A stretch of 64,000 nucleotides of DNA from Pseudeuparius sepicola (Eukaryota > Arthropoda > Insecta > Coleoptera > Anthribidae), in NCBI GenBank assembly GCA_963920635.1, contig OY987298.1, forward strand, positions 146,418,257 to 146,482,256, written 5' to 3'. This document shows positions 60,401-64,000 of this stretch, piece by piece. The notes under the pieces were generated by a model. The model was not told where the DNA came from. It did not search any database and was given only the letters and a program-made list of their open reading frames with translations. Made by a program: the position numbers and the translations under genes. How positions within the stretch are numbered: the first letter of the stretch is position 1; each line of letters opens with the position of its first letter.

Positions 60401-63111
60401 GCGAAACTCGACGTCCCAGGCCTACAGCGGGAACACGAAAACTCAAAATAAAATTTCGAAAAGGGGTTCTTAAATGGGACATAGTAAGGTCCAATCATAA
60501 CAATTAGCTTTTTTGATGCTTGGGAAAATGGCCGCTGTGACGTCATCGATATTATTTTCCCAGAAACATGCCATTTCCCCCCTAAATATTGAAAGTCCTT
60601 ATCATTCTCGACAACTCTTGCGGGAAAAGATTTTCTGTATATTTTATTGTTCAAAATCTATACAGGGACAAATATGTAAACAAACGCATGGAAATTTTTC
60701 TAAACATTTTCCGAAATCTACCTAGCCATGGAAACAATAATTGATAGTAAGAAATTATTTAGGACTATGTTAGGGTGCCTTGCGCACCCTTAAGTTTATT
60801 CAACTGGAATATTTTTTAAATTTTAATACTTAATTTTTCCACGTTTCTGAACAGGCTGCCAATGATAAGTAGGTATATTATGTAAGTTCTTGTCATAAAA
60901 CTGCTGAAGAAAAGATGGCATACGTTTCTGAACTAATGATAAGTATGTAAGTTCTTGAAACTGCATACCGTTTGCGCATGTCCAAGTACACTTTATATCG
61001 AATAAATCGTTTAAATAACATTCAATTTAAACTGTACTTGGACATGCGCAAACGGTATGCAGTTTCAAGAACTTACATTAGTTTATTAGTTCAGAAACGT
61101 GGAAAATAATAAAATACAAGTTCGCACGTGACAATAATAGCCCTTTGGGTCCACGCAGGGACTCTTTAAAGTAAGGGGACCCAGCATTATACTTTCCAAA
61201 GTGAGGCCTATTCTTTCCTCATTCTAATGGTATCAGTGATGCCAAGTATGCCATTTTATTGGAGAATCATGAATATAACAGGTACTTTGATTGTTAGTAA
61301 AAATTAATAATGGTTTCCATGATTTCTAAAAATTGGACTTGACAATGTTGTGTCTACAAGTGCAGAATATGGCAACTGTCAAAGGAAACAAATTTATTGT
61401 ATAGTTCAAATTAATTTCCAGCAATTATTTCCACGAATTTACGTAATAAGTATGGTAAGTCAGTAGTGCCGATTTTGCATATTTAAGAATTTGTCGCTAT
61501 TGCACTTTGTTACCAGGTTCCTCAATCCATTTGTAATATGTAAACTTGAACTTTCTTCCCTTGTTGAATGTATCTACCCAAATAACTTTCACAAATTTCG
61601 GGATGGACTAATAAGATTAGGTCTAGTAGTTCTAATCATGTAGTTTTTCTCGGTGATCAATATAAAATTTTTGTAATTTTATTTCTCTCCCAAGGTACCT
61701 CACAAACCTAAAATAAACTTGTAGTCGTAGATAAAAACTCTTTAAAAAAAGACCTGACTGAAGCTACCTGCTTAATAATTTAAAATTTATGAAATACCTA
61801 CTTATACGTAATGCCCACGTAATGGGAAATGTAGGATAAAGGTGATACAGGAAAAATCTGGTTGCAATTATTGGGACTACTACAGGCGGCCGCATTACCT
61901 TTAATTGACAGATCTGAGTATCTGAGTTAAAAAAGTTCAAAATTGTGAATTATGATGGGAAATATTTTGCCTCCTTTAGAATCTACGGCACTGGCATGTC
62001 ACATAAAACCTGATGGCAGTTGGACACTGACATATAACATAACCTTGTACCAGCCCCATTGTGGTCTCCTTGGAGTCGACAGAAAACAAACTTCCCCTCA
62101 AGCACAGACTAACGAGTAATACAGACAATTCCTTAGCGACATGTGTCAAAAGGAGACTCGCTATTTAGCGAAATAACTTCTGAATACATGAATAACGTGC
62201 ATTTTATTTGATTGTACATTAATCTGCATACCGAAGAGATTGTATTATAACCAAATTTATCCTTAGAATACTGTCTGTCTTTCTGTAAATTGAAATGGAG
62301 ACTCGCTTATTTCTGACACATGTCCGTAAGGAGGCTTCTGTTGCAAAGCTATTTATTCTGTGCCTCAAGGCTTCACTTTTCGTATGTGATAGATAGACTG
62401 TGACATGCTGGGTCCCCTTATTTTAATGAGTCCCTGGGTCCACGCTAACATTATGCCTATGGTTTTCTATTTTGAACTTCATTATAAAACACAAGGCAGC
62501 CTGACTAAAATCATATCAAAACGTATATTTATCGAATAAATGAAACTAGAGTTTTTCATATGAAGAACCCAGGATGACTCTCTGATTCATACCTTATTAT
62601 TGTGAGAATATACGCAACATAATGCCCTTTGAATGAGTAAAATTACGTCAAAAAATCTGTCATTATCTCCTCGTCTATAAACATGGAAAACTGTTATTGC
62701 AAAAAATATAAATATTTGGAGACGTAACATGTATAACCTTTATTTTGTTGAAGTAACGTTATTAATAATATTTTACACTACAATAGGTCGTCCAAGTTTG
62801 TGCCTACAAATTCAACATACCCATGGAGAAAATCCAGGTTAGGCCTGGGTATAGTTTGGTGGCTCCGAATTCTCTGACGACAGGCGGCAGCCTCACCAGT
62901 GAATCTGTCGTTGTTGTAAGTTATAACATTCATTACTTTTGTTCCTGCAAATATTTTTTAAACGACATTTAAAATTTCAGGCCTTGTTGCAAGCCTGTGA
63001 TACACTTTTAGACCGAATGAAACCCGTGAGAGACAAATTGGTGAATCCAACCTGGGAAGAACTGGCCAGGCAATGTTACTTACAAGGACTACAACTCAGT
63101 TCGACAGGATT
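42261..63111 (+). CDS. AOX: Aldehyde oxidase (molybdo-flavoenzyme), 17 exons, 5' and 3' incomplete
   Basis: It oxidises aldehydes (and N-heterocycles) to acids with O2, using two 2Fe-2S clusters, FAD and a molybdopterin cofactor; these enzymes are soluble homodimers. The exons join in phase at GT-AG sites: 42261-42433, 42635-42727, 42851-43310, 43476-43702, 43761-43863, 43978-44105, 46511-46795, 48059-48227, 48558-48676, 48732-49038, 49329-49512, 49564-49715, 52722-52949, 53006-53202, 59541-59699, 62787-62915, 62981-63111. These total 3244 nt, about 1080 codons. Order: plant-type 2Fe-2S (CLEGGCGVC), second 2Fe-2S (CGFC, CRC), FAD domain, Moco domain ([19 protein letters not shown]). The HNEFPSDIF segment in the FAD domain favours aldehyde oxidase over xanthine dehydrogenase. 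The family is usually about 1250-1290 aa: the first ~20 residues and the last ~170, including the catalytic Glu, are outside. Physiological substrate is unknown. There are no stops or frameshifts, so it is probably functional. Confidence 0.9.
42635..42727 (+). CDS. AOX: Aldehyde oxidase exon
   Basis: 31 codons between tttacag and gtaact. The first codon is Cys, the fourth ligand of the first 2Fe-2S cluster; the VEGIG segment follows as in the family. Confidence 0.85.
42851..43310 (+). CDS. AOX: Aldehyde oxidase exon (2Fe-2S II, start of FAD domain)
   Basis: Encodes [32 protein letters not shown], a linker and the FAD-domain start ending [11 protein letters not shown]. The residue after the second Cys pair is Ser-Ser where relatives have Ser/Thr-Pro. 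Donor ag|gtattt. Confidence 0.9.
43330..43455. repeat. Degenerate ccgtata/ccatatc tandem repeat in intron
   Basis: About 120 bp of 8-12-bp words (catatcatatcaca, accgtataccgtatacc) in the intron between the third and fourth exons. Confidence 0.8.
43476..43702 (+). CDS. AOX: Aldehyde oxidase exon (FAD domain)
   Basis: Starts after ttttag; reads [20 protein letters not shown] and [16 protein letters not shown], and ends VPVRN|gtatgg. Confidence 0.85.
43761..43863 (+). CDS. AOX: Aldehyde oxidase exon (FAD-binding loop)
   Basis: Encodes [20 protein letters not shown], the FAD pyrophosphate/isoalloxazine-binding stretch. The HNEFPSD part is of aldehyde oxidase type. The intron before it is only 58 bp. 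Confidence 0.9.
43978..44105 (+). CDS. AOX: Aldehyde oxidase exon (FAD domain)
   Basis: Begins after tttttag and ends GSYK|gtttgt. It contains [19 protein letters not shown]. The 2.4-kb intron that follows is filled by a GGGACTC-family element carrying a solo LTR. Confidence 0.85.
44680..46113 (+). mobile_element. Solo LTR (1434 bp) of an LTR retrotransposon
   Basis: It starts TGTGGTGCACGGG and ends GATACTACA, flanked by GCAA on both sides (44676-44679 and 46114-46117). Other copies of the host element (for example 57349-58385) read continuously through this site. TG...CA ends, short duplication and no internal genes indicate recombination between two LTRs. It contains a promoter. Confidence 0.8.
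45072..45110 (+). promoter_or_regulatory. Core promoter of the solo LTR
   Basis: TATAAATA at 45072-45079 is followed by TCAGTAG at 45104, 34 bp from the TATA start to the initiator A. The preceding 100 bp are GC-rich. Orientation matches the host gene's direction. Confidence 0.5.
46511..46795 (+). CDS. AOX: Aldehyde oxidase exon (C-terminal FAD subdomain)
   Basis: 95 codons after tttcag, starting [16 protein letters not shown] and ending LAIALFYK|gtaaaa. It includes [15 protein letters not shown], as in the CO-dehydrogenase flavoprotein C-terminal-like domain. Confidence 0.9.
46806..47722. repeat. Dispersed repeat, copy 2 (inverted relative to 34304-35275), in intron
   Basis: It starts eleven bases inside the intron. 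It contains a fold-back of about 330 bp (caagcttttaataaagccat ... inverse at 47110-47150), the ccgccatcttggggcggccgcc modules at 47250, 47352 and 47483, and ttgtcaccggaactaaaggt. Orientation is opposite to copy 1. Confidence 0.75.
48059..48227 (+). CDS. AOX: Aldehyde oxidase exon (linker to Moco domain)
   Basis: Starts after cttatag with [20 protein letters not shown] and ends ALAQTA(G)|gtaggt. It contains the [23 protein letters not shown] entry to the Moco domain. The longer ORF in another frame is a shadow. Confidence 0.85.
48285..48455. repeat. ~21-bp tandem repeat (gactgattaattagttaag) in intron
   Basis: Seven to eight imperfect units of gactgattaattagttaagct occupy most of the 330-bp intron. 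Confidence 0.9.
48558..48676 (+). CDS. AOX: Aldehyde oxidase exon (Moco domain start)
   Basis: Acceptor cgtttag; reads [20 protein letters not shown], the a/b hammerhead start, ending DATEAL|gtgagt. Confidence 0.85.
48732..49038 (+). CDS. AOX: Aldehyde oxidase exon (Moco domain)
   Basis: Acceptor atttcaag; reads [36 protein letters not shown] and an [12 protein letters not shown] segment. The preceding intron is only 55 bp. Confidence 0.9.
49329..49512 (+). CDS. AOX: Aldehyde oxidase exon (Moco domain)
   Basis: Acceptor gattctag; reads [20 protein letters not shown] and STQWMDLAQ, the family's Y-H-F/M-E substrate-channel region; ends TQ(K)|gtaaga. Confidence 0.9.
49564..49715 (+). CDS. AOX: Aldehyde oxidase exon (GGGFGAK motif)
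   Basis: 51-bp intron before it. Reads [20 protein letters not shown], the Moco-binding glycine loop; ends MNII(G)|gtgagg. The next 3-kb intron holds repeats. Confidence 0.9.
49716..50500. other. Intron sequence without recognised features
   Basis: No gene or clear repeat boundary seen. Composition becomes GC-richer towards 50,550. Confidence 0.35.
50520..51452. repeat. LTR-like GC-rich sequence and 3' flank, inverted copy at window end
   Basis: A GC-rich block (50520-50760), AAATAAA (50795), then gtaagtactcgaggattttcgttgtcgac look like the end of an LTR. The part from about 50860 to 51452 (ctttcacgctgccgatcaac ... ctacttatctccaaaaa) is repeated inverted at 63365-64000. In this copy a 12-bp unit (tatattatattt) is expanded about six times at 50978-51040. 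Confidence 0.5.
51469..52607. mobile_element. Fold-back element, acagggtgttcctaaatatc termini (1.14 kb)
   Basis: Termini acagggtgttcctaaatatc and its inverse at 52607, with arms pairing almost to the centre (~52060). The interior matches that of 14466-15635, but the outer ~120 bp do not, so the two families share a core with exchanged ends. Confidence 0.85.
52722..52949 (+). CDS. AOX: Aldehyde oxidase exon (Moco domain)
   Basis: Acceptor gccattag; reads [17 protein letters not shown] to ANCWARAP(G). Donor g|gtactc at 52950. The frame stays open through the following 56-bp intron, so read-through would give 19 extra codons before a stop. Confidence 0.9.
53006..53202 (+). CDS. AOX: Aldehyde oxidase exon (Moco domain)
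   Basis: Acceptor cattgtag; continues (G)[16 protein letters not shown], completing the conserved RAPG-x-x-E motif; ends KDYNN|gtaagt. A 6.3-kb repeat-filled intron follows. Confidence 0.9.
53831..56664 (-). mobile_element. pogo-superfamily DNA transposon, 2.83 kb, complete ends
   Basis: The terminal inverted repeats are perfect for 26 bp (ccgtagaacggggatattt..., 53831-53856 and 56639-56664) with TA target duplications at 53829-53830 and 56665-56666. Subterminal repeats of the gtttcaaat-accccg type occur near 54009, 54034, 54100, 56258 and 56618, likely transposase-binding sites. It carries one transposase gene on the minus strand with a single frameshift. Confidence 0.92.
54358..56252 (-). 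pseudogene. pogo-type (DDE_1) transposase, one frameshift, otherwise full length
   Basis: This would cut and paste its own element. The N-terminal part (56252-55929, 107 codons) has a psq/CENP-B-type helix-turn-helix: [14 protein letters not shown] followed by [19 protein letters not shown]. The frame ends at taa in aaaggggtaaag at about 55929. The next frame continues the protein without loss ([14 protein letters not shown], then the ORF at 55875-54358, 505 codons), so one G appears to be missing from a G-run. The DDE triad in the second part is D50 (NYDESN), D158 (IMIGDN) and D194 (QPLDVS), a DD35D spacing. The C-terminus is Ser/Lys-rich. The frameshift could be a real mutation, a sequencing error in a homopolymer, or a programmed shift; I favour one of the first two. 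Confidence 0.85.
56887..57348. other. Intron sequence between fold-back elements
   Basis: AT-rich. The 120-codon ORF from 56808 starts inside the fold-back arm and has no motif. Confidence 0.4.
57349..58385. mobile_element. GGGACTC-family fold-back element, copy 4 (uninterrupted reference copy)
   Basis: Ends gggactctttaaaataaggg and cccttactttaaagggtccc. It carries neither the 262-bp MITE of copies 2/5 nor the solo LTR of copy 3, so it shows both empty sites (aggtgcaatagcgacaaatt at about 58032). Confidence 0.85.
58417..59110 (-). pseudogene. Tc1-like (DD34E-group) transposase pseudogene
   Basis: On the minus strand, broken frames give, in order, [15 protein letters not shown] (first catalytic Asp), [31 protein letters not shown] (second Asp), WPPNSPDM, and a C-terminus with [16 protein letters not shown] and [10 protein letters not shown] before a stop. 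This is the Tc1/mariner DDE_3 layout. Sequence between SPDM and the C-terminus, including the third acid, is deleted or replaced by an A-run, and several frameshifts occur. It is inactive. Confidence 0.8.
59111..59540. other. Intron sequence before exon at 59541
   Basis: No feature recognised, apart from atgatatgat repeats near 59478-59492 and the pyrimidine-rich acceptor ttctgtgatttacag. Confidence 0.4.
59541..59699 (+). CDS. AOX: Aldehyde oxidase exon (GGIEMGQG motif)
   Basis: 53 codons in phase 0. Reads [14 protein letters not shown] and [16 protein letters not shown], a Moco-binding loop; donor aag|gtagca. Confidence 0.92.
59700..61157. other. Repeat-rich intron segment
   Basis: acagggtgagcgaaactcg at about 60394 is a fold-back-type end, with ctatacaggg at 60657-60666. 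A strong palindrome lies at about 60915-61100: aagttcttgaaactgcatacc and gcgcatgtccaagtac pair with their inverses, and gtttctgaactaat is at both outer ends. Confidence 0.5.
61158..62434. mobile_element. GGGACTC-family fold-back element, copy 5 (inverted relative to copy 2)
   Basis: Reads as the reverse complement of 36597-37797, including the 262-bp MITE at about 62097-62366 with its ctcaa/ctcaa flanks. The homology continues to about 62720, pairing with 36310-36596. It lies in the 3.1-kb intron before the exon at 62787. Confidence 0.85.
62787..62915 (+). CDS. AOX: Aldehyde oxidase exon (Moco domain)
   Basis: Acceptor tacaatag; reads [18 protein letters not shown] and [16 protein letters not shown]|gtaagt. 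The TGGS-x-x-S/T-E motif is conserved in the family. Confidence 0.9.
62981..63111 (+). CDS. AOX: Aldehyde oxidase exon (Moco domain), last in window
   Basis: Acceptor tttcag; reads [20 protein letters not shown] to LQLSSTG(L)|gtaagt. About 170 further residues expected for the family must lie beyond 64000. Confidence 0.88.
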
Positions 63112-63247
63112 GTAAGTACGAGTATATTTTTATTATTATAAAAAAATCTACATTTAAAAAATCATGAAAAGGACTTATTGAAAATATTAACTTTTTAAGT
63201 GGAATAATTACCTAATATTTGTGTCTAAAATCATGGAGTAAAGGATA

Positions 63248-63322
63248 TAATATATTCTATATAGAATATATGTATGATATAATATATTCTATATAGAATA
63301 TATATGTATATCCTTTACTCAA
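63248..63322. repeat. Palindromic AT-rich tandem repeat in intron
   Basis: gatataatatattctatata and its continuation gaatatatatgta occur twice in tandem; the region is self-complementary and flanked by aaggatat/atcctt. Confidence 0.8.
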
Positions 63323-63364
63323 TGCTAAAATGTTGTCATTAACACTTATAACGAGGCCAACGAT

Positions 63365-64000
63365 CACCGAACTATATGTTTGAATATATTTCGGTGCCAA
63401 CGATAAAGACAAAGATATATTTTTTTGGAGATAAGTAGAAAAAAAAACAACAAATTTCGTAACAATTTGGCGAGTTTCCTTTCATCTATTACATTATTGG
63501 TTTTGTGCATTAAGGCTTTCTCTAATTGTTTTTTCAAAATTTTCAACCTGCCTCAGCTGTTCTGGGCTGAAAGTTAAACAACACTGCACTAAAATATTTT
63601 GGCACATTCTCAAAAATTGTTGGGACAGCACTTTCCTTTAGCTTAGGTGATATTCTCTATGTATAGGTATTTTCCTCCCACAACACATTTGCCCACTTTA
63701 ATTGTTTCACTTTCTTGAAAATGTGTTAGCCACACATACTTATGGGTTTTTTAGAAATTAAATCTGAGTTGGAATTTGACGAATCCATTTTTGGCGCTAA
63801 TTTTCATCCCGAGGCAAAACAAATGTTTTTATGGTGACATTTTCTTCCTGGCTTTTGTAATATGTATAAATATAATATAAACAGACCCAATATTTGGTAT
63901 TTAGGTTAGGTTATTTTTTACGAAATAAAAATGAAAACTCACCTCAGTATACTGTAAATATTGACGAGGTCCCAGTTGATCGGCAGCGTGAAAGGCCGAA
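63365..64000. repeat. Inverted copy of 50860-51452, truncated by window end
   Basis: The sequence from ttggagataagtag (about 63426) to cggcagcgtgaaaggccgaa is the reverse complement of the repeat in an earlier aldehyde oxidase intron, without the expanded 12-bp microsatellite. It probably continues beyond the window. Confidence 0.8.

Noticed and set aside
42261..63111. Xanthine dehydrogenase as the identity of the multi-exon gene
   Set aside because: The FAD domain carries the HNEFPSD stretch and the second cluster region reads MVMNMYAL with a following [12 protein letters not shown], both closer to insect aldehyde oxidases. The diagnostic active-site residues near the C-terminus are outside the window, so this is strong but not final.

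Overview
The window is nuclear DNA of an animal, almost certainly an insect. It is AT-rich and mostly transposon-derived. The one host gene is split into many exons with GT-AG introns and has the residue pattern of insect aldehyde oxidases. The repeats are eukaryotic: TA-flanked pogo, TTAA-flanked piggyBac-type, 8-bp-duplicating hAT, Ty3/gypsy LTR pieces, Tc1-like relics and many fold-back elements ending in acagggtg. I cannot name the species. A beetle or hemipteran would fit, but this is a guess.

Layout. 1-5.5 kb: repeats, including a 298-bp tandem duplication whose second copy is interrupted by a piggyBac-type MITE (2303-2835), then a series of tandem repeats carrying TATA + Inr core-promoter-like modules. 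5.59-9.38 kb: an intact 1263-residue family B DNA polymerase of the protein-primed Polinton/virus-like type, standing alone. 9.4-13.5 kb: a poly(A) signal, a small convergent ORF and a 136-bp-period satellite. 13.5-24 kb: concentric and nested inverted-repeat elements, a GC-rich patch and a 5S-rRNA-like fragment. 24.1-26.0 kb: an internally deleted gypsy-type LTR element. 26.4-26.9 kb: a small hAT element. 28.1-28.6 kb: a CpG-rich, promoter-like patch. 34-42 kb: more fold-back families and a second hAT element.

42.26-63.11 kb (+): seventeen exons (about 1080 codons) of a molybdo-flavoprotein aldehyde oxidase, running from both 2Fe-2S clusters through the FAD domain into the Moco domain. The first short exon and the last roughly 170 codons are not in the window. 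Its introns are packed with repeats: a solo LTR inside a GGGACTC-family element, an intact-looking pogo element (one frameshift) inside a fold-back, a Tc1-like pseudogene, and inverted copies of families seen upstream.

The PolB gene and the aldehyde oxidase show no functional link. Nested insertions with clean target-site duplications allow several transposition events to be put in order.
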